DNA from: Roseivivax lentus
Lineage (GTDB): Bacteria; Pseudomonadota; Alphaproteobacteria; Rhodobacterales; Rhodobacteraceae
Direction of reading: 5' to 3'
Assembly (NCBI RefSeq): GCF_900156805.1
Contig: NZ_FTOQ01000011.1
Span: 1 to 64,000, forward strand
DNA: 64,000 bases
Shown here: positions 51,801-60,501 of the stretch, one piece after another
Numbering within the stretch: position 1 is the stretch's first letter
How the letters are laid out: each line of letters starts with the position of its first letter
Position numbers and translations under genes: made by a program
The notes under the pieces: generated by a model
Told to the model about the DNA's origin: nothing
Seen by the model: the letters and a program-made list of their open reading frames with translations, nothing else
The model's database searches: none

Positions 51801-54800
51801 ACTGGAGCCGGAGCGCCTGTCGGTCGCGACCGGCGCGTTGCGGTCCGGAGGCGCACGCCAGGCGGTGACGAATGTCCCCCTTACCCTGTTTGTCACACGG
51901 CTCGATGCGAATTGGGACGGAACGGGCGCCGCGCCTGTCCATTCGATCGAAAGCCTGCGGGGGTTCGTACCACAGGAGGCACAGCGGCTGACGGCCTTCG
52001 CCAATGCCGACATCGACCTGCTGCCGACGGACGCGACCGTGTCCGTCGATTTCACCGTGGCGATCGATGACGGGCTGGGCATCGGCGGCGCCGGGGCCGA
52101 TCAGGGCAAGCAGAAGGCCGGCGACCTCGACCTTCGGTACCGGCTGGTGGGCGTCGAGGTCCGGCGGCGCGCGCGCTTTGGCGCCGATCGCAGCTGGAAG
52201 ACGATCGCCGAGCGGGTCGCACTCGAAGCCGATTTCTCCGATCCGTCAGGCGCTACGCTATCGGGCGAGATTGGGCCGCAGGCCATCACCATGATGTGGG
52301 ACACCGACGTTCGCATCTCGAGCGAAACCGCCGCAAAACGCCTGCTTCTGAACAGCGAAGCACCGTTCGAGTACAACACGCAAAACCCCGAAGCGGATGA
52401 CGAGGTCGTCGAGGGCAATCCGAACTGGCCGTGCTGCGGAGGCCAGACGAAGCGCCGGCAGCGTCGGCGGCATATCATCACCTTCACCGACGAAGTGACC
52501 GGAGACGAGTTGCGGACCCCGCCCGCCGGTGCTCGCCTGTTTTCCGACAGCATGAGCCCGCTGCGCCTGCCGCTGCCGACGACCGCCCGTCCGCCCCTCG
52601 GGATTTCGGGCGCGCCGGCCTCGATGCAGGTGGCTGCGGTCACCCTGCGGCATTCGGCACGAGTCTTCACCGCCGAATTCGACGCGCCCGCCATCGTCTT
52701 CGTCATGCGCTTTGCCTGGATCGGCGCGGATGCGGAACTGGAACTGATCGCGGAAGACGCCCAAGGCGACACGGTCGGCACCGAACGCATGAAACTCAGG
52801 CAGACGGGCGCGCTGCAATCGATCACGCTCGCGGCCACCGGTCCCATGCGGCGCGTAGTCGGCCGCGTGATTCTGGGACAGAGACAGAACGCGCCCAACC
52901 TCACCTTCGGCAACTTCGATCTGCCCAGCGATTTCTTTGCCGCCGCCCTGGAAATCGAACGGCAGGTCTACATCGCGGTGCGCGACTGGATCGACGACGC
53001 AACCGAAGACGCCTGCAACGAAGGCTCCGACGCATTCCGCCGCCAGTATGAAGGCAAGGGCAAGTTCTTCTGGTTGCCGAACCACGACTACGAAGTCGCG
53101 GTGAAAACGCAGGTTTCTGTCGATCATCCGCAGGTCGACGAAGAGCTGACCGATATCACGGAACACCTGATGTTTGCCACAAAGGGGTGGCCGGGCCTGA
53201 ACGCGAGCGAAGAGGTCGGCGACGAGGTCCGGCCCTACGTCGCCAGCAGCTATAACGGCGGGCGCGGGACGTTGTACCGCGAAGAACCCGTCGCCATCGC
53301 GATGACCGAAGAACTCGCGATTGCCGTACCGCTGGCCCATCGCCCGGCAGGTTCGACGGCAGAAGAAACCCAGCTGTTCGCCATGCGTCTGGTGGCAGAG
53401 CCGCAGGCGGCGCTTATCTCGGACACGCCAGGCACCGCCACTTCCGGCGATTGGATCGTCGCCCATCGCACATTCGTCGCGGTGGTCGCACAATTGCCCT
53501 ATGCCTACGGTGTCGGACGCGCGGAAACCGCCGCCGTGAACATGATCTCCACCAATCCGCTGCGGGAACGACTTGCCGGGCTGACCCAGCGGCCCGAGGT
53601 CGATTGCGGCCTTGCCGATCCGCGGGATGTCATCGGATCGGCGCTTCTTGCCTATCCGGAAGGCGCCGCCGATCCCGAAGACCCCGCGCGCAAGCTCTGG
53701 CCCACCAATACACCCTTCCGCGCCGTGGTCCGTCCCGACGGAGCACCTTTCGTGCACCGCGCGGCATTTCAGCCCGCCGATGCCACCGCCTTCGCATACC
53801 GCACGGACGGCAATACCGCCGGCACATCCTGGACTGTCTCCGACGGTCTTCTGGCGCCCGTCGGCACGCCCGCCTTGCAACATGCGCTCTTCGGTGAGCC
53901 CGACTGGCTTCACGCTTCGGTCACCGCGACGCTTCGCCGGGGCACGGGCCGGGTCGGCGTGGGCCTGGCCTGCCCCGCCACCGGGATCGGCGACGGGATC
54001 TTCGTCTTTGTCGACGCGAGCCACTCCCCGGACCGTCTGGTCATTGCCCGCCGCAATGCTGCGGGCGGATATTCGGAGTTGAACGGCGCCACGTTGCAAG
54101 AGGCAGCGGGCGACGATGTCCTCGTGATCACGTCGTTCGACGACAAGGTCCGCGCTCAGGTCGGCGATGTGGTGGTGGACGCGGATCGCGGCGAGCTGCG
54201 CGAAGGCCGGTTCTGCCTGTCCGCGGAAGGCTCCGGGGGCTTCCTGTCGCTGTCGGTGCGCGGGCTCGCGCTCTACGATTTCGACTTCCAGCCCAGCCGC
54301 TACATGGGCTTCGCCGAACATGTCGCAAGCTGGGGAGGCGCCGTCGATCGGCTGACGCCGAACCTCATGGGTACCGGCACGACGACGACCACGGTCTCCG
54401 CCCTCTGTGCCGCGACGCGCGCGGCGATATCCACGGCAATGGACCCGGCCGCACCGGCCCTCGATCGTGCGGCCATGTTCGAGCAATGGACCACGGAGTT
54501 GGGTCTGCCCTTGCGGACCGACCCCGAGCGGCTTGAAATCTCGGCCTTCGACGAGTCGGGAACGACCCGGGCCCTTCTACTGGAAAGCCCCGAACGTCTC
54601 GATTTCACGGAAGAGGTCACCCTGCAACTCACGCGGATCGAGTTCCGCCGCCGCGCGATCACACCCGGGCTTTCGCTGATCGATCCGCCGGTGATCGATA
54701 GGATCATCGACCGGTTTTCGCGTGTTGAGGCGCCGCCGATGCGCACACCGCCGCGACCGTTCCCGCCTCTCGAGCGGTTTGAGACGAGCCTAGGCACGCG

Positions 54801-55242
54801 GTTGACGACGACTGCTGAAATCGCCGCCGGGGCGACGGTCACGGCGCGCATTCTCGCGACCGAAACGGCCAATGGTCAGTTGCTGATCGCCCTCGGCGAT
54901 GACAAGGCCACCTCGGAGACCCGGCGCATCGCGGTCCCGCAGGAACTGCGCGGGACCGAGCTGCGCGTCGGCGACCGGATCGACCTGACCGCGGACTTGG
55001 ATCGCGTGCTGGAACACTGGCGCCTCGAAGTGGTGGAAACCGGCGTCGACGTTGTCGTCCTGCAGAATGCCGAAGCGACCTGCGCGATCGTAATCCCTGT
55101 CTCAGGTGCCAACGCCGTGGCCCTCGACGCCGGGCAGTACCGGATCGATGCCGGGATCGCCCGCGCCCGCTGGGCCACGACCTCCGGCGCGGATGACGCC
55201 AATACCTACGAAAAGAACGCCAGCCTGATCTTGCGGATTTGA
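48892..55242 (+). CDS. Giant beta-rich protein (2116 aa), function unknown
   Basis: The product is 2116 residues long, and its first half has long alternating amphipathic beta-strand blocks of similar design (for example GLGFELPSGFKGSASVKRLR, SGKVAVDLGADNFSIGL, GLRFVLFGFIRFGISAKIEF). This recalls large DUF6603-type or lipid-groove proteins, but I cannot place it firmly. A Cys pair (NWPCCGGQTKRRQRRR) next to a basic stretch lies near residue 1180. The C-terminal third is a mixture of jelly-roll-like and adhesion-like segments. No signal peptide or anchor was seen. It follows the PLD-like gene by 15 bases. Confidence 0.72.
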   Translation: MAMKLSELLSLPGAADFLEGWPPRIQPNAGLEATSDADYLSWLAFLDMAVSVEDVRFGADANGVGVEATLTANMEQGAFSDGFPFAIFTLSDVQFRILNISSSQPVRLIARLTDAGPEVLLEGLPVEIGLPEGLVIPPDPEEGTSDVAEIEKKSGKFISGSAKPDDQEIIIRRSGRTTIRTHIRLHMDAAGDFTMRFAVPVNFSKCKLSGIPCLAVHGFTLIPSPTRATDELGWIHHGLEPWDADANPIQGQFAVRALEIDPMAEPIRDAARALTDTNDTDPTAVLVIEDLVVPFYSLWVLPIPRHITIGVRRRNVDPFDIEEVFDFNKAPVKGQISSDPNLQLILESFFFRSMPIEELDRDLGLTFKAGLVIGSSAAPGESGETIDHNTILLELGENYTVRAGYKREFSAGGLPEAGTGGARTINDLLHWEIANTELDVMALRAGYAIGKAVSDGAGFADCFELTIDLWVTIANTDAGVVQIRGLSGNETTFAVTDLGWKQGSLSLKTLAFPDGVMIVIARVAYVILEELGLAVENGATYFTITGGLGFELPSGFKGSASVKRLRFNIAGNPDAPTPLLDGAFARFEAPQVKIEFGGYYTKKTVDQNEIEEFAMSGKVAVDLGADNFSIGLDMILGKVRGPVDDFNYQLFFLFARASIPAAAFEFRGARLLFANNMQPKLDEQKPGQLRYYTWYKSSLDTLSVPAERRLAKWQAQNDAWAFGVGLNASIASLGKILELGVFVMGLDGPEEGGLLIVGEAFLASNPKPVAFLAIEWDGKEGRFSMLLGIDLSIAHFVDGAPDWLGSLITITGSLFISNDPGTVAIGRIADQRSWFRLVWNIDFLLGKTFFEIGFCFEWSEGPDGATGFGLIVRAAGGMNAGIIRLEYNLGFGLVVASFNTGSSAFAVAVWIEGGLRFVLFGFIRFGISAKIEFRVVGPDPSRGELTFTIKLETPWFLPDITWTFEKEFGELEPERLSVATGALRSGGARQAVTNVPLTLFVTRLDANWDGTGAAPVHSIESLRGFVPQEAQRLTAFANADIDLLPTDATVSVDFTVAIDDGLGIGGAGADQGKQKAGDLDLRYRLVGVEVRRRARFGADRSWKTIAERVALEADFSDPSGATLSGEIGPQAITMMWDTDVRISSETAAKRLLLNSEAPFEYNTQNPEADDEVVEGNPNWPCCGGQTKRRQRRRHIITFTDEVTGDELRTPPAGARLFSDSMSPLRLPLPTTARPPLGISGAPASMQVAAVTLRHSARVFTAEFDAPAIVFVMRFAWIGADAELELIAEDAQGDTVGTERMKLRQTGALQSITLAATGPMRRVVGRVILGQRQNAPNLTFGNFDLPSDFFAAALEIERQVYIAVRDWIDDATEDACNEGSDAFRRQYEGKGKFFWLPNHDYEVAVKTQVSVDHPQVDEELTDITEHLMFATKGWPGLNASEEVGDEVRPYVASSYNGGRGTLYREEPVAIAMTEELAIAVPLAHRPAGSTAEETQLFAMRLVAEPQAALISDTPGTATSGDWIVAHRTFVAVVAQLPYAYGVGRAETAAVNMISTNPLRERLAGLTQRPEVDCGLADPRDVIGSALLAYPEGAADPEDPARKLWPTNTPFRAVVRPDGAPFVHRAAFQPADATAFAYRTDGNTAGTSWTVSDGLLAPVGTPALQHALFGEPDWLHASVTATLRRGTGRVGVGLACPATGIGDGIFVFVDASHSPDRLVIARRNAAGGYSELNGATLQEAAGDDVLVITSFDDKVRAQVGDVVVDADRGELREGRFCLSAEGSGGFLSLSVRGLALYDFDFQPSRYMGFAEHVASWGGAVDRLTPNLMGTGTTTTTVSALCAATRAAISTAMDPAAPALDRAAMFEQWTTELGLPLRTDPERLEISAFDESGTTRALLLESPERLDFTEEVTLQLTRIEFRRRAITPGLSLIDPPVIDRIIDRFSRVEAPPMRTPPRPFPPLERFETSLGTRLTTTAEIAAGATVTARILATETANGQLLIALGDDKATSETRRIAVPQELRGTELRVGDRIDLTADLDRVLEHWRLEVVETGVDVVVLQNAEATCAIVIPVSGANAVALDAGQYRIDAGIARARWATTSGADDANTYEKNASLILRI

Positions 55243-55258
55243 GGGCATGCGTCCGATC

Positions 55259-56029
55259 TCAGCCGGACAGTGGTGCGACGCGCAGGAAAGGCACGCCGCG
55301 GCAGCCGGGGTCGAGCACGGTCGCGGACCTGACGCGCGACATCGCATCAGCTGCGGCATAGGCCTGGCCAAGCAAGAGCGATCCGGTCAGCGGCGGCATC
55401 GCGGCTTCGACGGGAACGGCGCCCGAGCCGTTCACATCGTCCGCTATCGACACATCGAGCAACGCTTCGTCCGGACGCGGTTCCGCGCCAAGGCATATCG
55501 CAACAGCGCCCGCCATGGGCGAAATGCCCGGATAGATGGTGCGCTGTGCGGCAGCGAGGGGCGGCGGTGCATCGGCCGCGGCAATCGCAAGGCCGACATC
55601 GGCCCGGTCGTCTTCGATCAGCCGCACCGCAAGCGAGATCGCTCGCATCCATGCCCCGGCCCCGGCGGCGATCGAGAACGCGCAGGATTTGGACTGAACG
55701 GCTGCCGCAATGGCCGCGGAGACGGCAGAGGGCAGCGTCGCGGGAAACCGCAAAGGGTCGAGGCTTTTCCATCCACCCTGGATTTGCCGTTCGATAAAGG
55801 TCCATTCCGGGCCGGATTGCGGCTGTTCCACCGCCACCACGAGTGCCAGCCGTTCAGGGTCGGTCACTTGCCCGCCGAGCGCCGCTTGCGCGGCCGCCAA
55901 ACCCAGGACAGCCGCGTAGGATTGTCGTGACGCATGGCGCAGACCTGATGCCTTGATGTCCTGCGCGCGCGGCTCGGCGCAATCCGGCCGCGGTGTCAGT
56001 ACGGACAGGCGCGCAACATGGCCGGTCAT
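55259..56029 (-). CDS. Ketosynthase-like protein, short (chain-length-factor-like)
   Basis: The product has 256 residues. It resembles the N-terminal half of a beta-ketoacyl synthase (FPATLPSAVSAAIAAA, then SIAAGAGAWMRAISLAVRLI and DVGLAIAAADA), but the active-site Cys position (KSCAFSIAAGAG) does not align with the usual ACASG motif and the C-terminal catalytic His domain is absent. It may be a chain-length-factor-like or regulatory subunit of the complete ketosynthase encoded by the overlapping upstream gene (ATGA overlap). Confidence 0.7.
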   Translation of the reverse strand: MTGHVARLSVLTPRPDCAEPRAQDIKASGLRHASRQSYAAVLGLAAAQAALGGQVTDPERLALVVAVEQPQSGPEWTFIERQIQGGWKSLDPLRFPATLPSAVSAAIAAAVQSKSCAFSIAAGAGAWMRAISLAVRLIEDDRADVGLAIAAADAPPPLAAAQRTIYPGISPMAGAVAICLGAEPRPDEALLDVSIADDVNGSGAVPVEAAMPPLTGSLLLGQAYAAADAMSRVRSATVLDPGCRGVPFLRVAPLSG

Positions 56030-57183
56030 CGACGGCCCCCGACCAGCACCGCGGCGTTCGCACCGCCGAAGCCGAGCGCGGTCGCCAGTACCGGATGATG
56101 CCGCGGCAAGGTGCGCGCTTGCCCACGCACGACGTCGAGGCCCGCGACATCGCCGGGAACATTCGCGGGCCAGGTCGGCGGCAGCGATCGCCGTCGCCAG
56201 GCCTCTGCCGCGACGGCGAGGTTCAAAAGCCCCGCAGCGCCCATGCAATGCCCGACATGCCCCTTGATGGAGGTCGCGGGCGGCGCGCCCTTCGGCCAGA
56301 TACGCGCGCAGACCTTGGCTTCGGTCGCGTCGTTCGCCACGGTCCCGGTGCCGTGCAAGACAAGGCCTCCGACATCCTCTGCGGTCACGTCCGCCCGCGC
56401 GAGCGCATCGCGAATGGCCGCCTCGAGCCCCCTGCCCTCGGCATCCGGCGCGGTCGGGTGACCGGCATCGCAGGCGACGCCCAATCCCAAGATGCGTGGG
56501 AGACCGTTTTCGCCTTCTGTGTCGAGCCGGATCGCGACCGCACCCTCCCCGATCAAGAGACCGTCGCGGTCATCCGAAAAGGGTCTGCAGCCATCGGCGC
56601 CGATGGCGCCCGCCCGGCGAAACCCGGCAATGCCCATTTGCGCCAACGCATCGGCAGCCGCTACGATACGTGGCCCGGGCGCCGTTTCAAGCAAGGCCAG
56701 GAAGGCCGCGTAAAGGCCCGAGGCGCAAGCGGCATAGGACGTCTCCGCGGGCCACAACCCGGGCAGATGCTGCACAACATCCATGATCGGCTCCGCAAGC
56801 AACGCGGGCGCTTCCCTGCCGATGGAGGGATGGGCGGGATCCGCGGCCGCGCGGTAGACCGCCTCGATCACATCCGTTTCGCTGTGGTTCGTCGCGAGGT
56901 GGACAGGGATCTCGTGGCGCGTAGCCGCATCGAGGGAGACCAGCACCCGTCGCAGCAACCGACCCGCCGGCCCCACGACACCGGCGTCTTTCGGCACGAG
57001 CGAAAGGTCTCTCGCCAGACCGGGCACCGCCGCCACGTGCACATCCTCCGACTGCGTCAGCCCGACCGCGTCAGCCCGCGTGATCGGCCGCGCATCGTCT
57101 TGCAGGACATCCCACAAGGCATCCATGCCCGTGCCCGCCGCCGTCTCGACGGCGATCGCGGTTATGACGGGTTGGCGCGTCAC
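56026..57183 (-). CDS. Beta-ketoacyl-ACP synthase (FabF-like)
   Basis: The product has 385 residues. The Cys-His-His triad is visible: Cys in ETSYAACASGLYAAFLAL, His in VLHGTGTVANDATE, and His in SIKGHVGHCMGAAGLLN. The C-terminal family ending ALGFGGANAAVLVGG is present. It catalyses decarboxylative condensation of acyl units on ACP. It starts with GTG overlapping the dehydratase gene upstream. With the ACP and dehydratase it forms a compact acyl-chain-building set; no ketoreductase gene is in the window. Confidence 0.88.
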   Translation of the reverse strand: MTRQPVITAIAVETAAGTGMDALWDVLQDDARPITRADAVGLTQSEDVHVAAVPGLARDLSLVPKDAGVVGPAGRLLRRVLVSLDAATRHEIPVHLATNHSETDVIEAVYRAAADPAHPSIGREAPALLAEPIMDVVQHLPGLWPAETSYAACASGLYAAFLALLETAPGPRIVAAADALAQMGIAGFRRAGAIGADGCRPFSDDRDGLLIGEGAVAIRLDTEGENGLPRILGLGVACDAGHPTAPDAEGRGLEAAIRDALARADVTAEDVGGLVLHGTGTVANDATEAKVCARIWPKGAPPATSIKGHVGHCMGAAGLLNLAVAAEAWRRRSLPPTWPANVPGDVAGLDVVRGQARTLPRHHPVLATALGFGGANAAVLVGGRR

Positions 57184-57623
57184 CGATCCAGCCTGACCGC
57201 CGCCCCACGCATGCGCGCAAGCTTCTGGTCGCCTGCCATGACACTGGCCTTGAAGCCCGTCATGCGTGGACCGTGAGACGTGTAGTGGACTTCCGTGATG
57301 AGATCGGTGTTCGGCCGTCCGGGCGCGTGGAACCGCGCATCAACAGACGCCATGCGCCAGTCCGCTCCATTGCCGCCGCCCTGCGACAACAACCCGAGAA
57401 GCATCGCGCTTTGACACATCTGTTCGATGAGCAGCGCCCCTGGCACCAAAGGATTTCCGGGGAAATGGGCTGAGATCAGCGGATCGTCCGCCGCATAGCG
57501 CATCCAGGTCACGATACGCGCCCCGGGCTCGACCTCGGTCACACCACGCACGAACAGGAATTCCGGGCCATAGGGCAAGACCACGCCAGGATCGACGGCT
57601 TCGGGATCAAGCAAGCTCGGCAC
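57180..57623 (-). CDS. FabZ/FabA-like 3-hydroxyacyl-ACP dehydratase (hotdog fold)
   Basis: The product has 147 residues. The hotdog dehydratase motif HFPGNPLVPGALLIEQMCQ carries the catalytic His and the downstream Glu seen in FabZ (HFPGxPxxPGVLxxEAMAQ). It would dehydrate beta-hydroxyacyl-ACP. It starts with GTG and overlaps the end of the ACP gene by 17 bases and the ketosynthase start by four. Confidence 0.85.
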   Translation of the reverse strand: MPSLLDPEAVDPGVVLPYGPEFLFVRGVTEVEPGARIVTWMRYAADDPLISAHFPGNPLVPGALLIEQMCQSAMLLGLLSQGGGNGADWRMASVDARFHAPGRPNTDLITEVHYTSHGPRMTGFKASVMAGDQKLARMRGAAVRLDR

Positions 57624-57885
57624 GGACGAAATCGGCGAGTTTACGGGCCGTGTTCAAGCCGCGGATTTCGTCTTCGTCCGTTGGCTCGCGGACGCCGAAA
57701 TCGTCGGCGAGCAACACGAACACGGTCACTGCGCCCAGCGAGTCGACGCCGAGATCGACGAAGATGTCATCGTCCAGTTCTATCCGGGCGGGCTCAAGGT
57801 CGGCAGCGTCCGCGATGGCCGCAATGACGCGGGTCTGGATGTCGTCGCTCTCAATCGATTTTTCGAAATCGGGACCGTCTTTCAT
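57607..57885 (-). CDS. Acyl carrier protein
   Basis: The product has 92 residues from the ATG at 57885, chosen for a GGAG eight bases upstream (an ATG at 57897 is possible). The phosphopantetheine attachment motif VDLGVDSLGAVTVF has the Ser in DSL. The helices are acidic as in ACPs. It is the first gene of a minus-strand operon with dehydratase and ketosynthase genes, and divergent from the radical SAM operon. Confidence 0.88.
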   Translation of the reverse strand: MKDGPDFEKSIESDDIQTRVIAAIADAADLEPARIELDDDIFVDLGVDSLGAVTVFVLLADDFGVREPTDEDEIRGLNTARKLADFVRAELA

Positions 57886-58084
57886 GGCGAGCTCCATGAT
57901 TGAAAATAACCGGATCCCGAAGCGTATCAGGCCTTCCGAAATCGATGCCAGGGAAGGCGGTCCAACGGCGGATTCTTACGTTCAGGATTGAAATTTACCC
58001 GCTGATTTAGTACAATTTAGCAGTTAATTGATGTTCCGTAAACCGTTCAGTTTTCAAGATTTTCAAAACAATCTAGGGGTCATT
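57886..58084. promoter_or_regulatory. Divergent promoter region of the ACP and radical SAM operons
   Basis: A 199-base AT-rich gap separates the two operons (TTAGTACAATTTAGCAGTTAATTG around 58007-58030 in shorter blocks). AGGGGTC precedes the radical SAM ATG at 58085, while a TTG/ATG at 58028/58031 lacks a ribosome site. A shared regulatory region is likely. Confidence 0.5.
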
Positions 58085-59527
58085 ATGCAGCCTTCAGGTG
58101 ATTGGATAACTGCGACCGACGCTCAGTCGAGATATCTGCCATTTCAGGTCGATGATCGCTTCTACCTATACGCTTTCGAGACCCTCAATCTCTTCGAGGT
58201 TCCGGAACCCGTCTACGCCTTCGCGCTGGGTCCCGATCATCCGGATGGCGCAAAACACCCCCCCGATTTGACGCTGGCCGGGCCGGTGGGCGATGCGCTC
58301 GTGACCCTCGAAGCAGAAATTGACGCGGCATTGTCCGAACCCGATGAGGCCCCGCGCGACGGGCTGGGATCGGTCGCCCTGCACGTGGCACATGATTGCA
58401 ACCTGCGCTGCCCTTACTGCTTTGCCCAACAAGGGCATTATGGCGGCCCGCGCGAGATGATGACGCCGGAAACAGCGGCGAAAGCGGTCGATTGGCTGAT
58501 GGGGGAAAGCGGCTCGCGGCCCAGCGTGCGCGTCAAATTCTTCGGCGGCGAGCCGATGATGAATATGAAGACCATGCGGTCGACGGTGGCCCATGCGCAT
58601 GCGCGGTCGGATGAAACCGGTCAGCGGATCGGCTTCCACGTCACCACCAACGGCACCTTTCTCGGCGAGCGCGAAATCGATTTTCTGGAAGACAACGGTG
58701 TCGGCGTTCAGGTGTCCATCGATGGCAGCCCCGAAGAGCATGACAAGCTGCGTGTTTTCGAAAACGGCGCCGGCTCCTACAGCGTGGTGCAACGTGGCCT
58801 GCGGCGGTTGAATGCCCGCAAGGGCGGTACAATCGTCCGGGGCACGATCAGCGCGGACGTCCCGCAGGTCGAGGCCTCGGTCTGGTCCCTGATCGACGAT
58901 GAAGAGGTCACCGACGTCGCGATGGAGCCCGCCCTGACCACGCCCACGGGCGAACACATGACAACCGAGACGGCCGATCGGATCATCGCACAATGGTCCA
59001 GCGTCGCGGATGAGTTCGTGGCCAGAGTACGGCGCGGCAAGAAGCCACCCGTTGGCAACATCCTGAAGTATCTCAAGAAAATCCACAAACGCCAGCGCAC
59101 GCGTTACGGCTGCGGGGCGGGTTTGGCCTACATGGCCGTCGACCCGTCCGGAGACGTCTGGCCCTGCCACAGGTTCGTCGGCGAGGACGGCTGGAAAATG
59201 GGCAACATCCAGTCGCCGGGCGTGGACGAGGACATTCGCGACCGGTTTGCAGGAAACACGGTCGATCAGCGCGAACCCTGCGCCTCCTGCTGGGCACGGT
59301 ATACCTGCGGCGGGAAATGCGCCCACGAGGCGCTGCAGGCCACCGGTGAAATCTCCGACCCCGATCCCTTGCGCTGCCGGATAGAGCGCGGACTCACGGC
59401 CATCTGTGTCGCCACTTACGCGCAGCTTGGGCCCGACCTTGTCGCGCGCCTGTTCGACCCCGACAACGCGCCGCGGGTCTCGCGGGGCGCCCAGGCCGCT
59501 GCCGAAGCGGCGGTGCCGGGCGAATGA
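58085..59527 (+). CDS. SPASM-domain radical SAM enzyme, putative RiPP maturase (SCIFF/Cys-rich-peptide type)
   Basis: The product has 480 residues. The radical SAM cluster motif is HDCNLRCPYCF (C105, C109, C112), followed by FFGGEP, the SAM-binding GGEP. The SPASM region has the seven-Cys pattern: YGCGAGLAYMAVDPSGDVWP is followed by C, then CASCWARYTCGGKC and LRCRIE. Residues 1-60 (FQVDDRFYLYAFETLNLFEV) resemble the PqqD-like recognition domain fused to maturases of Cys-rich peptides. Known relatives form Cys thioethers or C-C bonds in peptides. The three small Cys-rich peptides encoded 1.7 kb on in the same operon are the likely substrates. It overlaps the next gene (ATGA). Confidence 0.88.
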   Translation: MQPSGDWITATDAQSRYLPFQVDDRFYLYAFETLNLFEVPEPVYAFALGPDHPDGAKHPPDLTLAGPVGDALVTLEAEIDAALSEPDEAPRDGLGSVALHVAHDCNLRCPYCFAQQGHYGGPREMMTPETAAKAVDWLMGESGSRPSVRVKFFGGEPMMNMKTMRSTVAHAHARSDETGQRIGFHVTTNGTFLGEREIDFLEDNGVGVQVSIDGSPEEHDKLRVFENGAGSYSVVQRGLRRLNARKGGTIVRGTISADVPQVEASVWSLIDDEEVTDVAMEPALTTPTGEHMTTETADRIIAQWSSVADEFVARVRRGKKPPVGNILKYLKKIHKRQRTRYGCGAGLAYMAVDPSGDVWPCHRFVGEDGWKMGNIQSPGVDEDIRDRFAGNTVDQREPCASCWARYTCGGKCAHEALQATGEISDPDPLRCRIERGLTAICVATYAQLGPDLVARLFDPDNAPRVSRGAQAAAEAAVPGE

Positions 59528-60501
59528 CGACGCTCGCGGATCTCCGCACGCCGCGGGAGGCTGTGCTCGCCGGGACGACCGCCCTCGGCGCCCTTCAACG
59601 AGGCGAGGGAAACTGGAGCGATTTCAAGGTGTTCAACGTTCCAGGGATCGAGTGGATCACGGGTTTCGTGCTGCTCTCCCTCGCGCGGCAGAATTCGGCA
59701 CCCGGATGGAACGCGAAAGGCCTGCCCCGGGCGCGCTCTTTTCTGCACAATAGTCAGCGGGGCAACGGAGGCTGGGGCTACCATCCGACGGCACCTGCCG
59801 ATGCCGATTCCACCGCGACCTGTCTGCGCGCCCTGCTCGCCACGGGCCCCGCGGACGTAGCCACCGACAAGGCCGCCGATCTGTTGGAAAGCTGGATCGA
59901 GGCGGACGGTGTCGCGACCTACCCATCCGGTACGCGCGGCATTCCGACCGGGTCGGGATATGCCAAGCCAAGCGATTGCGTGACGGCGAACGTGGTGCTT
60001 GCGCTGCACGCCGCGGGCCGGGAGACCGGCGCGCTGGTCGCCACCCTGCTGCGCCGAGGCGGCGGCACCGAAGGCTGGTCGAGTTACTGGTGGGAAGGCC
60101 ATACCTATCTGCAGGCCATCGCTGTCCAAGCGCTTGCGACGGCCGCGCCGGATAATCCCGCAGCCCGCGAGATGATCCACCGCACGGCGCGGCGCATAGA
60201 GGAAGAACAACGCCCGAACGGCGCGTGGTGCATCAAGGATTCCAACGGCAACAGCCGCGACAGCGCTTTCGAGACGGCCATGGCCCTTTGCTGTCTGGCG
60301 GCGGCAGGGCTCGACAACGCGGCCAGGCTTGCCGCCCTCGTGTCTTTTCAGGGCGAGAACGGGATTTGGCCGAACGAGGCCGTCATGCGCGTCCCGGCGC
60401 TGTCTGCCAAGGCGGCGGCGGCACATCCCCCTTTGGCATCCGGGCAGACAGGTGTCTTCGCGACAGCCGCCGCATTGATGGGGGTGCAAGACATGTCATG
60501 A
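59524..60501 (+). CDS. Prenyltransferase/squalene-cyclase-repeat protein (class II terpene-cyclase-like)
   Basis: The product has 325 residues. It has QW-type repeats of alpha-alpha barrels (SQRGNGGWGYHPT, EEEQRPNGAWCIKDSNG, FQGENGIWPNEA, also GGTEGWSSYW). A D93-x-D95-S96-T segment (ADADSTATCLRAL) matches the class II cyclase DxDD motif except that the fourth residue is Ser. The fold is shared by squalene-hopene cyclase and protein prenyltransferase beta subunits, so it could cyclise an isoprenoid or hold one for transfer to a peptide. It is in a four-base overlap with both neighbours (maturase and isoprenoid synthase), which argues for common function. Confidence 0.8.
   Translation: MTTLADLRTPREAVLAGTTALGALQRGEGNWSDFKVFNVPGIEWITGFVLLSLARQNSAPGWNAKGLPRARSFLHNSQRGNGGWGYHPTAPADADSTATCLRALLATGPADVATDKAADLLESWIEADGVATYPSGTRGIPTGSGYAKPSDCVTANVVLALHAAGRETGALVATLLRRGGGTEGWSSYWWEGHTYLQAIAVQALATAAPDNPAAREMIHRTARRIEEEQRPNGAWCIKDSNGNSRDSAFETAMALCCLAAAGLDNAARLAALVSFQGENGIWPNEAVMRVPALSAKAAAAHPPLASGQTGVFATAAALMGVQDMS

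Noticed and set aside
52258-54486. A 742-codon minus-strand frame inside the 2116-residue protein gene
   Set aside because: High-GC shadow frame; the product is Arg/Gly/Ala-rich without recognisable domains.
58028-58084. TTG/ATG start at 58028/58031 for the radical SAM gene
   Set aside because: No ribosome site precedes it, whereas AGGGG lies at the right distance before ATG 58085.
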